NCBI RefSeq assembly: GCF_007997225.1
Contig: NZ_VORM01000008.1
Span: 108,267-172,266 of the forward strand
Reading direction: 5' to 3'
Length of the DNA: 64,000 nucleotides
Source of the DNA: Subsaximicrobium wynnwilliamsii
Lineage (GTDB): Bacteria > Bacteroidota > Bacteroidia > Flavobacteriales > Flavobacteriaceae
Below the pieces are notes generated by a model. The model was not told the DNA's origin and made no database searches. It was given only the letters and a program-made list of their open reading frames with translations. A program made the position numbers and the translations under genes. This document shows positions 54,232-62,488 of the stretch, piece by piece; position 1 is the first letter of the stretch, and the number at the start of each line of letters is the position of its first letter.

Positions 54232-55764
54232 TTATTCTGAAACTCTTATCACGTTATAAAAATCTTTTCTTCTGTCTTTCAAATTTTTTACTGCCCCGAA
54301 GTTATGCAACTCCCTCAAAAGGCTCAAATCGACATCGGCCACCAAGATCATCTCGGTATTTGTGGTTGCCTCGGCCTTGATGCCATTATTTGGGAACGAA
54401 AAATCACAGGGCGTAAACACTGCAGATTGCGCGTATTGGATGTCCATATTATTCACATTTGGCAAATTACCAACACTGCCTGCAATGGCAACATAACACT
54501 CATTTTCAATGGCACGCGCCTGTGCACAGATGCGCACTCGCGAATAGCCATTTTGGGTATCGGTCAAGAAGGGCACAAAAAGGATGTCCATGCCTTCATC
54601 TGCCAGCAATCTGGAAAGTTCTGGAAATTCAGAATCATAGCAAATCAGGATGCCTATTCTACCACAATCGGTATCAAAGGTTTGCAATTTACTCCCGTTT
54701 TGCATGCCCCAGACTTTTTCCTCATCTGGTGTGACGTGGATTTTCTCGTAGCGTTCCAAACTGCCATCCCTTCTGCAAAGATAACCAACGTTTAACAATT
54801 TATCGCCAACCAGTTCTGGCATACTGCCCGAAATGATGTTAATGTTATAGGAAATGGATAATTGCTGCAGTTTTTCAATGATGACCGCCGTGTATTTCGC
54901 CAGTTCCCTAATGGCTTCAGGCTCGTGCAAATGATTGTATTTGGCCATTAACGGCGCGTTGAAAAATTCTGGCAGCAAGGCAAAGTCCGATCGGTAGGCC
55001 GAGACACTGTCCACAAAATATTCCACCTGTTCCATTAAATCCTCAAGACCGCTGTAGCTACGCATTTGCCATTGGATCAAGCCCAAACGCACCACGGTTT
55101 TTACGGTAGTGGCTTTCTTGTTTTTCTTGGTATAATAAATATTATCCCATTCCATCAAGACCGCATATTCATTGGATTGGGTATCGCCTTCCAAATAACC
55201 TTTAATGATACGCACCGGATGGAAATCGTTCGAAATTTGAAAATTGAGCACCGGGTCGTGGATTTCCTTCCGCTTGACCTTTTCGATGTATTGCTTAGGC
55301 GTTAATTCATTCTTGAATTTGTGGTAGTTAGGCATCCTTCCGCCGAAAACAATACTCTTTAGGTTCAACTCCTCACAAAGTTCCTTGCGGTAATCGTACA
55401 AACGCCTTCCCAAGCGCAGGCCTCTAAACTCTGGCCTAATGAACACATCGATACCATATAGGGTATCGCCACGTGAGGTATGGGCCTTAAACTTGTCATC
55501 ATCTGCAATATCGGCATAGGTGTGATCGTCTTCCAACATGGCAGAATCAACGATTAGCGACAAGGCGCAGCCCGCAATATTACCATCGATTTTTATAACG
55601 ACCTGCCCTTTCGGGAAAATCGTGGTCAGGCGCTCTACGTGGTGTTTTTCCCAAAATGAATTGAGCATGCCATCGTAAGACTGCAAGGTCGCTGCTTTTA
55701 ATTCCTTAAAATCATCAACATTGAGGTATTCTAATTCTATATTTTCAATTTTCTGTTCTTCCAT
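54232..55764 (-). CDS. GNAT acetyltransferase - carbon-nitrogen hydrolase fusion
   Basis: Bifunctional 510-aa protein. Residues 1-210: GNAT fold, with FIRPEFRGLRLGRRLYDYRKEL as the acetyl-CoA motif. Residues 228-500: nitrilase superfamily, with catalytic Glu in LLPEFF, Lys in YEKIHVTPDE and Cys in ILICYDSEFPE, all intact. The order GNAT then CN-hydrolase is a known Bacteroidota architecture. It lies downstream of the deoxyhypusine-synthase-like gene, separated by array K, so acetylation or hydrolysis of an amine or amide in polyamine metabolism is plausible but unproven. Confidence 0.9.
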   Translation of the reverse strand: MEEQKIENIELEYLNVDDFKELKAATLQSYDGMLNSFWEKHHVERLTTIFPKGQVVIKIDGNIAGCALSLIVDSAMLEDDHTYADIADDDKFKAHTSRGDTLYGIDVFIRPEFRGLRLGRRLYDYRKELCEELNLKSIVFGGRMPNYHKFKNELTPKQYIEKVKRKEIHDPVLNFQISNDFHPVRIIKGYLEGDTQSNEYAVLMEWDNIYYTKKNKKATTVKTVVRLGLIQWQMRSYSGLEDLMEQVEYFVDSVSAYRSDFALLPEFFNAPLMAKYNHLHEPEAIRELAKYTAVIIEKLQQLSISYNINIISGSMPELVGDKLLNVGYLCRRDGSLERYEKIHVTPDEEKVWGMQNGSKLQTFDTDCGRIGILICYDSEFPELSRLLADEGMDILFVPFLTDTQNGYSRVRICAQARAIENECYVAIAGSVGNLPNVNNMDIQYAQSAVFTPCDFSFPNNGIKAEATTNTEMILVADVDLSLLRELHNFGAVKNLKDRRKDFYNVIRVSE

Positions 55765-55769
55765 AGGTT

Positions 55770-55881
55770 TTAGTACTAGGTACTAGGTATTTGGTATTAG
55801 GTAGTAGGTTGTAGGTAGTAGGTTGTAGGTTGTAGGTTGTAGGTTGTAGGTACTAGGTACTAGGTATTAGATATTAGAGGT
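55770..55881. repeat. heptanucleotide array K (16 units TAGGTNN)
   Basis: Sixteen consecutive units: TTAGTAC, TAGGTAC, TAGGTAT, TTGGTAT, TAGGTAG and TAGGTTG mixtures, ending TAGATAT, TAGAGGT. It begins 6 bp upstream of the GNAT-nitrilase start codon, so it lies in its 5' region. Confidence 0.95.
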
Positions 55882-55983
55882 TAATCTTCAATCTATAGCT
55901 AACTTTAGTTCTATTCGTTTAATTGACCTCTGCGGGGCCCTAAGGATGCATTAATACTTAATTCTAAGCATCTTAATTCTCAT

Positions 55984-56955
55984 CTACATATCCAAAAGAT
56001 ACGCAAAAATCAAAGGTGCCACGATGGTGGCGTCACTTTCAATGATGAATTTTGGTGTGTCTATATCTAACTTGCCCCAAGTGATTTTTTCATTTGGCAC
56101 AGCTCCAGAGTACGACCCATAACTGGTTGTGGAGTCACTGATTTGGCAGAAATAGCTCCAAAACGGTGTTTCTGGACGTTCCATATCTTGATAGAGCATT
56201 GGCACCACACAGATTGGGAAATCGCCAGCAATACCGCCTCCAATTTGGAAAAAGCCGATGCCATTTTTAGAGTTTTCAGTGTACCATTCTGCCAAAAAGG
56301 TCATGTACTCGATACCCGATTTCATGGTGCTTACTTTCAATTCTCCCTTGAGCACGTAGCTTGCAAAGATATTCCCCATGGTACTATCTTCCCAACCTGG
56401 GCAAATGATAGGCAGATTTTTTTCAGCAGCGGCGTACATCCATGAATCCTTAAGATCAATTTCATAGTGCTCCTCCAGAACGCCAGAAAGCAATAATTTG
56501 TACATGTATTCATGCGGAAGGTAACGTTCGCCTTTGGCTTCAGCATCCTGCCAGATTTTTACGATGTGTTTTTGGATTCTTCGGAAGGCTTCCTCCTCAG
56601 GAATACACGTATCGGTTACCCGGTTAAGGCCTTTTTCCAACAAATCCCATTCATCTTGGGGCGTTAGATCCCGGTAATTGGGAACCCGTTTGTAATGTGA
56701 ATGCGCGACGAGGTTCATGATGTCTTCTTCTAGGTTGGCGCCTGTGCAGGAGATGATTTGTACTTTATCCTGGCGAATCATTTCGGCAAAAATCTTACCC
56801 AACTCTGCGGTACTCATGGCACCCGCAAGAGACACCAGCATTTTTGCGCCAGACTCCAACTGCGCCTCATAGCCCTTGGCAGCATCTACCAGAGCTGCTG
56901 CGTTGAAATGCAGATAATATTTTTCTATAAATTGTGAAATATGTCCTTTACTCAT
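55984..56955 (-). CDS. deoxyhypusine-synthase-like protein (possible homospermidine-type synthase)
   Basis: About 323 aa NAD-dependent enzyme of the DHS fold. Bacteria have no eIF5A, and bacterial DHS-like proteins can transfer the aminobutyl group of spermidine to other amines, some acting as homospermidine synthases. GGGIAGDFP, DSTTSYGSYSGAVPNEKITWGK with the catalytic-Lys WGK motif, and SDATIVAPLIFAYLL are present. ATG 56955 (MSKGHISQFIEKYYLHF) is preferred because homologues start there, overlapping the agmatinase stop by 8 bp; ATG 56967 is an alternative. The role is inferred from the operon: arginine decarboxylase and agmatinase would supply putrescine. Confidence 0.82.
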   Translation of the reverse strand: MSKGHISQFIEKYYLHFNAAALVDAAKGYEAQLESGAKMLVSLAGAMSTAELGKIFAEMIRQDKVQIISCTGANLEEDIMNLVAHSHYKRVPNYRDLTPQDEWDLLEKGLNRVTDTCIPEEEAFRRIQKHIVKIWQDAEAKGERYLPHEYMYKLLLSGVLEEHYEIDLKDSWMYAAAEKNLPIICPGWEDSTMGNIFASYVLKGELKVSTMKSGIEYMTFLAEWYTENSKNGIGFFQIGGGIAGDFPICVVPMLYQDMERPETPFWSYFCQISDSTTSYGSYSGAVPNEKITWGKLDIDTPKFIIESDATIVAPLIFAYLLDM

Positions 56956-57892
56956 GGTCTTCTTCATTATTGAATTTGGAAATCTTATTGGTGTTTCCTT
57001 TGGATTCTTTAAAATTATTCTCGTAATCGTCGGCAGCGTTGTCGTTTAAAAACTTATAAGTTAACATTTTATAGTATAATTTTGCCGCAACAAAATCTGA
57101 AGACTTCTCTTCAGGATTAGGGCAAAGCTCCACAATATCAAAACCCACCACGTTTTTCTCTTCAAAAACCTGGCGAATAAAATCCAGTGTTTCGTACCAA
57201 AATAAACCTCCAGGCTCAGGCGTGCCTGTAGAAGGCATGATGGAAGGATCTAAAGCATCGAGATCAAAAGTGATGTACACATTATCTGTCATTTGGTCGA
57301 TGGCAGAGTCCATCCAAGTCTCGTCCATAGCCATTTCATGGGCGAAGTAGGTTTTCTCCTCATCCATGACGGTGGTTTCCATCACGTCCATACTGCGAAT
57401 GCCCACTTGGATTAAATTGGTGGTTTGGCTCGCTTCATAAACCGCACAGGCATGGTTGCATTTACTGCCATGATAGGTTTTTCTTAAATCGGCGTGCGCA
57501 TCAATCTGCAACACGGTAAGATCATCAAAACATTCATTAAAGGCGCGAATGGTACCAATGGAAATGGAATGTTCGCCACCAAAGGTAGTGACAAATTTAT
57601 TGCGCTTGATGTACTTTTTTACCGTTTTATGAACGGCATCCACAACAGCTTCCGCCGAGGTATTTTCGATAATGGCATCGGCCAGGAAAACGCCTTGCTT
57701 GTAGACTTCGGTCTTGGTCTCAATGTCATAGAGTTCCATGTTTTCCGAAGCATTCAAGAAAGCTTCAGGGCCTTTGTCGGCACCTTTTTGCCATGTACTA
57801 GTCCCATCATAAGGTACAGGAATGAGTACAATTTTAGAAGTGTCTAACTTAGAATACTGGTCTTCGATCCCAGCGTAGGTTTTAGTGTTCAT
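56948..57892 (-). CDS. speB: agmatinase SpeB
   Basis: Hydrolyses agmatine to putrescine and urea. Ureohydrolase motifs with all Mn ligands: FGGEHSISIG, LQIDAHADLR, TFDLDALDPSIMPSTGTPEPGG. Length 314 from ATG 57892; the frame is open 37 codons upstream but that part is not conserved. It sits 182 bp downstream of the arginine decarboxylase and overlaps the DHS-like gene. Confidence 0.92.
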   Translation of the reverse strand: MNTKTYAGIEDQYSKLDTSKIVLIPVPYDGTSTWQKGADKGPEAFLNASENMELYDIETKTEVYKQGVFLADAIIENTSAEAVVDAVHKTVKKYIKRNKFVTTFGGEHSISIGTIRAFNECFDDLTVLQIDAHADLRKTYHGSKCNHACAVYEASQTTNLIQVGIRSMDVMETTVMDEEKTYFAHEMAMDETWMDSAIDQMTDNVYITFDLDALDPSIMPSTGTPEPGGLFWYETLDFIRQVFEEKNVVGFDIVELCPNPEEKSSDFVAAKLYYKMLTYKFLNDNAADDYENNFKESKGNTNKISKFNNEEDHE

Positions 57893-58074
57893 TTTATAAA
57901 GGTGTTGTTTTAACGTACAAAAATTATTTTGGTGTTTCTTTAGCTTCCCCAGAAGCACCGCGGTTAACGGGTTGAAAAACCCTTCAGATGCAATCAAAAT
58001 CAAAAGATGGCTTCAGCTTATTTCAAATGTACTATCGTTTCTATACGTGCCATATTCAAGTTTGAAGCCTTCAT

Positions 58075-59484
58075 TTACTTCACTGCTTCAGTATTATAAC
58101 CCAATATTTTAAGCAGATCCTCACTTTTTTGTTGTTCAGCAAAGACTTCTGTGGTGATGTTTCCGTCTTTATCCTTATTGATCAAGATGTGTTTTGGAGA
58201 GGGGATTAGGCAATGTTGCAAACCACCAAAGCCACCAATGGTTTCTTGATAAGCGCCCGTATTGAAAAAGCCGATATACAAGGGTTTCTCCTTATTATAT
58301 TTGGGCAGGTAAATGGCGTTCATGTGTTGCTCACTGTTGTAATAATCATCACTGTCACAGGTTAATCCTCCCAAAAGCACACGCTCATACGAATCGTACC
58401 AGCGGTTGATTGGCAACATGATAAACCGTTTGTTGATGGCCCAGGTATCTGGCAGGGTTGTGATGAACGAGGAGTTGATCATGTTCCATTTTTCACGGTC
58501 ATTTTGCTGTTTTTGATACAGCACTTCATAGATGGCACCACCACTTTCGCCGACGGTAAAGCTACCAAATTCAGTAAAAATATCTGGCACATCTACTTCC
58601 TCCATCTCACAAACCGCCTTGATTTGGTGAATGATCTCATCGACCATATACTGATAATCAAACTCATAGGCCAGTGAATTTTTAATTGGGAAGCCGCCGC
58701 CAATGTTCAAGCTATCCAAACTAGGACACACTTTCTTGAGGCTGGTGTACAATTTGAGACATTTGGCAAGTTCATTCCAATAATACGCATTGTCACGAAT
58801 CCCGGTATTAATGAAAAAGTGAAGCATTTTAAGCTCTACCTGTTCATTATCCTGAATTTGATTTCTATAGAAAGGCACAATATTTTTATAACCAATTCCC
58901 AATCGCGAAGTATAGAATTCAAATTTTGGCTCCTCTTCTGAAGCAATACGGATCCCGACCTTGAATTTGCCCTTGATCTCTTCAGAAAGCAATTCAATTT
59001 CTTCCATATTATCAATGATGGGAATGGCGTTTTTATGCCCATTATTGATGAGCCTGGCGATATTGGTCACGTATTGGGCACGTTTAAAGCCATTGCTAAT
59101 GACGTAAGTATCGTTAGTGATCTTGCCTTCCGACTTTAATTTCTCAACAATATCGATGTCAAAAGCGGAAGAGGTTTCAATATGAATGTCATTTTTGAGC
59201 GCTTCGTCCAAAACATGCTTAAAATGCGAGCTTTTGGTGCAGTAGCAATAGTTGTATTTACCCTCATAGCCATTGTCTTTTATGGCTTTTTCGAACCATT
59301 TTTTAGCCCGGTGGATGTTGTTTGAAATCTGCGGAAGGTAGGTGAACTTCAATGGCGCACCATAGTCTTCAACCAACTTCATTAAATCGATGCCATGAAA
59401 CTCCAATGTTTTGTCTTCCAACTTGAATTCTTCCTGTGGAAAATCGAAGGTTTGGCTAATTAGGTCAATATATTTAGTATTCAT
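58075..59484 (-). CDS. speA: biosynthetic arginine decarboxylase (short SpeA type)
   Basis: PLP enzyme of fold type III converting arginine to agmatine. YCYCTKSSHFKHVLDEAL holds the PLP Lys; HIETSSAFDIDIVEKL, SLNIGGGFPIK, DIFTEFGSFTVGESGG (phosphate-binding) and GGLTCDSDDYY (the conserved Cys-Asp) follow in order. At 469 residues it is shorter than E. coli SpeA (658), as usual in Bacteroidota. First gene of the polyamine operon. No riboswitch or clear promoter was identified in the 325-bp upstream gap. Confidence 0.9.
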   Translation of the reverse strand: MNTKYIDLISQTFDFPQEEFKLEDKTLEFHGIDLMKLVEDYGAPLKFTYLPQISNNIHRAKKWFEKAIKDNGYEGKYNYCYCTKSSHFKHVLDEALKNDIHIETSSAFDIDIVEKLKSEGKITNDTYVISNGFKRAQYVTNIARLINNGHKNAIPIIDNMEEIELLSEEIKGKFKVGIRIASEEEPKFEFYTSRLGIGYKNIVPFYRNQIQDNEQVELKMLHFFINTGIRDNAYYWNELAKCLKLYTSLKKVCPSLDSLNIGGGFPIKNSLAYEFDYQYMVDEIIHQIKAVCEMEEVDVPDIFTEFGSFTVGESGGAIYEVLYQKQQNDREKWNMINSSFITTLPDTWAINKRFIMLPINRWYDSYERVLLGGLTCDSDDYYNSEQHMNAIYLPKYNKEKPLYIGFFNTGAYQETIGGFGGLQHCLIPSPKHILINKDKDGNITTEVFAEQQKSEDLLKILGYNTEAVK

Positions 59485-59809
59485 CTAAAGGTTTTAAATT
59501 TAAAAGTACAAACTGAAATAGGCATTTGACTTAAAATAAGATTAATTTTTTAAAAATTCAAAATTATATAAAATACTGCATTTAACATAATGATTTTTTA
59601 GATATAAAAAACACAGGCATCCCAGACGCAATCAAGGGATTAGCAGCAGTGTGAACGGCATTTTTTTGAAGCTGTAAATGAACTGAAAATATTCTGAAAA
59701 AACCGAATTCCATCTTAATTTTTTGAGTGTCGCTGCCAGATCTAAAAATCGAATAACCCATTGATTTTTAAACCTATCCCCGCGTTTTTTTTGTGAGCGA
59801 TTGATTTTA
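59485..59809. other. intergenic region between speA and repressor
   Basis: No coding sequence or strong hairpin identified. It contains the divergent ends of two minus-strand genes and may hold the speA promoter. 59610-59700 has moderately GC-rich sequence without a recognisable element. Confidence 0.4.
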
Positions 59810-60511
59810 CTACCCCAGCACTCTAATAATGGCCTTTATCCTAGCCATGGCACGCAGCTTTCTTAGCGGAATGTCTTTAGGCTCAAACTGTTCATTTTGT
59901 GAAAGCAATTTAATGTATTTCACACCCAACTCAGACTTTTGCACCTGATTGACGCTTATATATTCCTCATTGGCCAATGCAATGCTCAAGACATACAACT
60001 CGCCCCAAAAAATATCATCGGGGAAGTCTGTTATTTGCTTGTAAGCCACAATATCGCCAGTTTTAAGCAAAGGGCTCATGGCATTGCCGGTGATATAAAG
60101 TGCAGCATCGCAAGCTTGGATGTTGGGGATTTTAATGCTGTCTATGGGTTTGATGGCTGAAGCATTTGAAAGCAGATCGGCCAAAGCCTCTCCAGGCTCG
60201 AGGCGATAGAGCGGGATAGCAACTTCAGGTTTTTCGGTAGGTTTAGACGTTTTATAAGTTTGGTAGGGCTCATTGAGGGTTGATTCGGGCGAGATTGGGC
60301 CTGCTCCTGTTAAAAGCCATTCCGCATTGATTTTAGGATAGGTGGTCAATATATTCCCTATAGCATCAGAATTCAAAGGTCTGTTTTTTGCCGAGCCCTT
60401 AAAACTCGCATAACTCATGCCTATGGCCGCACAGAAATCCTGATACGACTGTTCATGGATTTTTGCGACATGCAAGGCGCGCTCCTTTATATTGGTAAAC
60501 TTATAAGCCAC
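59810..60511 (-). CDS. HTH / S24-like repressor lacking the catalytic serine
   Basis: 233 aa phage-type regulator. N-terminal helix-turn-helix (about 12-60, SYQDFCAAIGMSYASFKGSAKNRPLNSDAIGNIL) and a C-terminal S24/LexA-like domain (about 100-233). The usual GxSM nucleophile motif reads GNAMSPLLKTGDIV, so Ala144 replaces the catalytic Ser and RecA-stimulated self-cleavage is unlikely. Starts at GTG 60511. It is divergent from the recombinase gene; a dyad at 60525-60550 lies between them. It probably regulates the recombinase. Confidence 0.78.
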   Translation of the reverse strand: MAYKFTNIKERALHVAKIHEQSYQDFCAAIGMSYASFKGSAKNRPLNSDAIGNILTTYPKINAEWLLTGAGPISPESTLNEPYQTYKTSKPTEKPEVAIPLYRLEPGEALADLLSNASAIKPIDSIKIPNIQACDAALYITGNAMSPLLKTGDIVAYKQITDFPDDIFWGELYVLSIALANEEYISVNQVQKSELGVKYIKLLSQNEQFEPKDIPLRKLRAMARIKAIIRVLG

Positions 60512-60524
60512 GTCGATAGTTATT

Positions 60525-60550
60525 GGTCAATATATTATCTATATTTGATC
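60525..60550. promoter_or_regulatory. candidate operator dyad overlapping the recombinase -7 box
   Basis: Arms GGTCAATATA (60525-60534) and TATATTTGATC (60540-60550) form an imperfect dyad. TATATTTG (60540-60547) also matches the TAnnTTTG -7 consensus for the rightward recombinase gene. A TACTTTTG element on the minus strand (60562-60569) could serve the repressor. A repressor bound here could block both. Confidence 0.45.
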
Positions 60551-60635
60551 TTGTACGTCGTCAAAAGTAATCAAAAAAAAGCGAGCCTTGGGGCTTGCCG
60601 ATTTTGGCCTTGGGCGGCTTTTAAAACAGAATTAT

Positions 60636-61817
60636 ATGGCTATTATCACTTTAAATACAATGGTTCACAACAAAAAAGACTGCATTGCCATACGCTTTGA
60701 ATATGACAATGCGCTGATTGCACTCATGAAAAAAATGTCTTTTGTGAAATGGAGCCGAACGAAACGCAGCTGGTATGCCGAGCACACCCAACGCAATCGC
60801 GATGCTCTTTTGCTTCATTTAAAAAATAGTGAACAGCAGGATCTCAAGATCGTTTCAAAACTTCAAAGCATCATTGCGAAGCCACCCGAAATCAAAGCTG
60901 CTCGCAGTTTATCAGCGCCTCAAAAGGAACTCCTCAATAATTTCTACAGCTATTTAAAGGGCAAGCGCTACAGCACGAGCACCATAAAAACCTACAGTGT
61001 CTATGTTGCTGATTTTATTGAATTCCAAAAGGAGAAGCCCTTAGCAGCTCTCAGCAATCGCGATGTGGAGCTTTTCATTGAAAGTGTGTTTATAAAGCGC
61101 AATTACAGCATTAGCACCCAGCGCCAGTTTATTAGTGCGATGAAACTCTTCACTGTTTTTGAACCCAGCACGCAGATTGAAAATTTAGAATTAACGCGGC
61201 CCAACAAGTCAAGATCCTTGCCCAGCGTGATTTCGCAGCAAGAGCTCATACGCTTGCTACAGCGCACCACAAATCTCAAGCACCGTGCTATTTTGGCACT
61301 CCTTTATTCTTGTGGTTTGCGCATAAGTGAATTATTGAATTTAAAATTGACCGACATTGACATTGAGCGGCGACAGCTATTTGTAAAAAACAGTAAAGGC
61401 CGCAAGGATCGCTACGTGGGTTTGGCTGAAAGTTTTTTACCTCTACTCTCCAATTATTTAATGAGTTACCGACCGAAGTATTATTTTGCTGAAGGCCAAC
61501 GCGGCAAGGGTTACAGTGCTGAAAGCATAAGATCCTTTTTAAGACGCAACTGCAAGTTGGCTGGCATTTACAAGCACGTCACGCCACACACCTTGCGGCA
61601 CAGCTACGCCACACATTTACTTGAAAACGGCGTTGACATAAGATACATCCAAACGCTGTTGGGTCACTCCAGACCGGAGACCACGATGATTTACACCCAC
61701 GTAAGGCGCCAGGATTTAATGAAGATAAGCAACCCTTTGGATGTTGCTGTACAGCAGCTGCGCGATGCGGATAAAAACGAGGCAAACATTGGTTTATCCC
61801 GTGGAAATTACAATTAA
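60636..61817 (+). CDS. tyrosine recombinase, integron-integrase-like
   Basis: 393 aa from ATG 60636. Residues 1-75 form an extra N-terminal DNA-binding region (DCIAIRFEYDNALIALMKKM and WSRTKRSWYAEHTQRNRD); about 90-185 the SAM-like core-binding domain; about 195-390 the catalytic domain with Arg229 (SCGLRISELL), Lys257 (SKGRKDR), His318-x-x-Arg321 (HTLRHSYATHLL), His344 (LLGHSRPETT) and Tyr353 (TTMIYTHV). The C-terminal SNPLD resembles the SPLD ending of integron integrases and differs from XerC/XerD. The extra domain of IntI is not seen. It is divergent from the repressor and directly upstream of cassette-like units. Confidence 0.88.
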   Translation: MAIITLNTMVHNKKDCIAIRFEYDNALIALMKKMSFVKWSRTKRSWYAEHTQRNRDALLLHLKNSEQQDLKIVSKLQSIIAKPPEIKAARSLSAPQKELLNNFYSYLKGKRYSTSTIKTYSVYVADFIEFQKEKPLAALSNRDVELFIESVFIKRNYSISTQRQFISAMKLFTVFEPSTQIENLELTRPNKSRSLPSVISQQELIRLLQRTTNLKHRAILALLYSCGLRISELLNLKLTDIDIERRQLFVKNSKGRKDRYVGLAESFLPLLSNYLMSYRPKYYFAEGQRGKGYSAESIRSFLRRNCKLAGIYKHVTPHTLRHSYATHLLENGVDIRYIQTLLGHSRPETTMIYTHVRRQDLMKISNPLDVAVQQLRDADKNEANIGLSRGNYN

Positions 61818-61844
61818 ACACATATATTTGTTGACATATAACTA

Positions 61845-61852
61845 GTTGTACA
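61845..61852. other. attI-like core GTTGTACA at the start of the cassette array
   Basis: 28 bp after the recombinase stop, AGTTGTACA repeats the outer-right core of attC-like site 1 (GTTGTACA at 62454). There is no partner arm nearby, as expected for an attI-type site. The first cassette ORF starts 21 bp further on. Confidence 0.5.
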
Positions 61853-61872
61853 ATATTTAAAACACTAACTAT

Positions 61873-62130
61873 ATGAATTACATTACAGTTGAATTAAAAT
61901 ATCCTCCAAAAAATAAAAGTTTACTTGGAGAAATTTCAAACCTTACGGTAGATGCAATATTAAAAGAACTTAAATCGTCAGCTTTAGAACAAAATAAAAA
62001 TATCCAATGTGATATTCATAAAGACAACTCTAAAGGAACTATAATTATATCGTTAAATACTAATGACGACAAAAAAATAGAACTGACTAATTTTTGTTGT
62101 GACAAATTCAAGAATAAAGTTCGGTTATAG
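61873..62130 (+). CDS. cassette 1 hypothetical protein
   Basis: 85 aa, AT-rich codons unlike the upstream chromosome: NYITVELKYPPKNKSLLGEI, QCDIHKDNSKGTIIISLNTN. No signal peptide or membrane segment; two Cys near the C terminus (NFCCDKF). Not recognised. Its start lies 28 bp past the attI-like core. It converges with the ORF at 62108-62299, overlapping 23 bp. Confidence 0.6.
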   Translation: MNYITVELKYPPKNKSLLGEISNLTVDAILKELKSSALEQNKNIQCDIHKDNSKGTIIISLNTNDDKKIELTNFCCDKFKNKVRL

Positions 62131-62299
62131 ATTTTCCCTTGAATTGAATATCTATACCAACTGACTTTAAAATGTGCCTTTTATTGTACATATCATTAAT
62201 TAAAGGACTTAACTCACTAATCTCGTTTAGTTTTAGTTCTGATAATTTAAACAAATCACTGAACGAAATTTCATCTGAAACATTATAAATATTTGACAT
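62108..62299 (-). CDS. cassette 1 convergent small ORF
   Basis: 63 aa on the minus strand (SNIYNVSDEISFSDLFKLSEL, NDMYNKRHILKSVGIDI). The composition is protein-like but no family is recognised. It would start 32 bp from the left arm of attC-like site 1 and end inside the 3' end of the + strand ORF. It may be spurious, or the pair may act together. Confidence 0.35.
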   Translation of the reverse strand: MSNIYNVSDEISFSDLFKLSELKLNEISELSPLINDMYNKRHILKSVGIDIQFKGKSITELYS

Positions 62300-62331
62300 A
62301 ATAACTGAATTATAAAATTATAAAAAAACAT

Positions 62332-62461
62332 TGTACAACACCGTATATAATACATTGCTACTAATCGCTTATCAAAAAGTTATAGCGATAATCGTTAGAT
62401 GTTGCTAATTTATAAGGTTAATACTAATTCACGCAACGTATCATATACCTAACGTTGTACA
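62332..62461. other. attC-like site 1
   Basis: Imperfect palindrome of 130 bp. Outer boxes TGTACAAC (62332-62339) and GTTGTACA (62454-62461) pair perfectly. Inner boxes GTATATAATACATTGC (62343-62358) and GCAACGTATCATATAC (62433-62448) pair at 14 of 16 positions; positions 7 and 12 are A.C mismatches. The spacers between boxes are unequal (3 and 5 bases), and the central part can form a secondary hairpin (ATCGCT/AGCGAT). Confidence 0.78.
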
Positions 62462-62488
62462 CAAGGCTGAAAAAACTCACGATAACGA

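Noticed and set aside
60636..61817. Housekeeping XerC/XerD
   Set aside because: The extra N-terminal region, the NPLD tail, the divergent repressor and the adjacent palindromic cassettes do not fit a dif recombinase.
62400..62460. Canonical integron attC with GTTRRRY core
   Set aside because: A GTTAGAT word is present at 62393-62399 but has no RYYYAAC partner at a symmetric position; the strong symmetry is centred on TGTACAAC/GTTGTACA instead.
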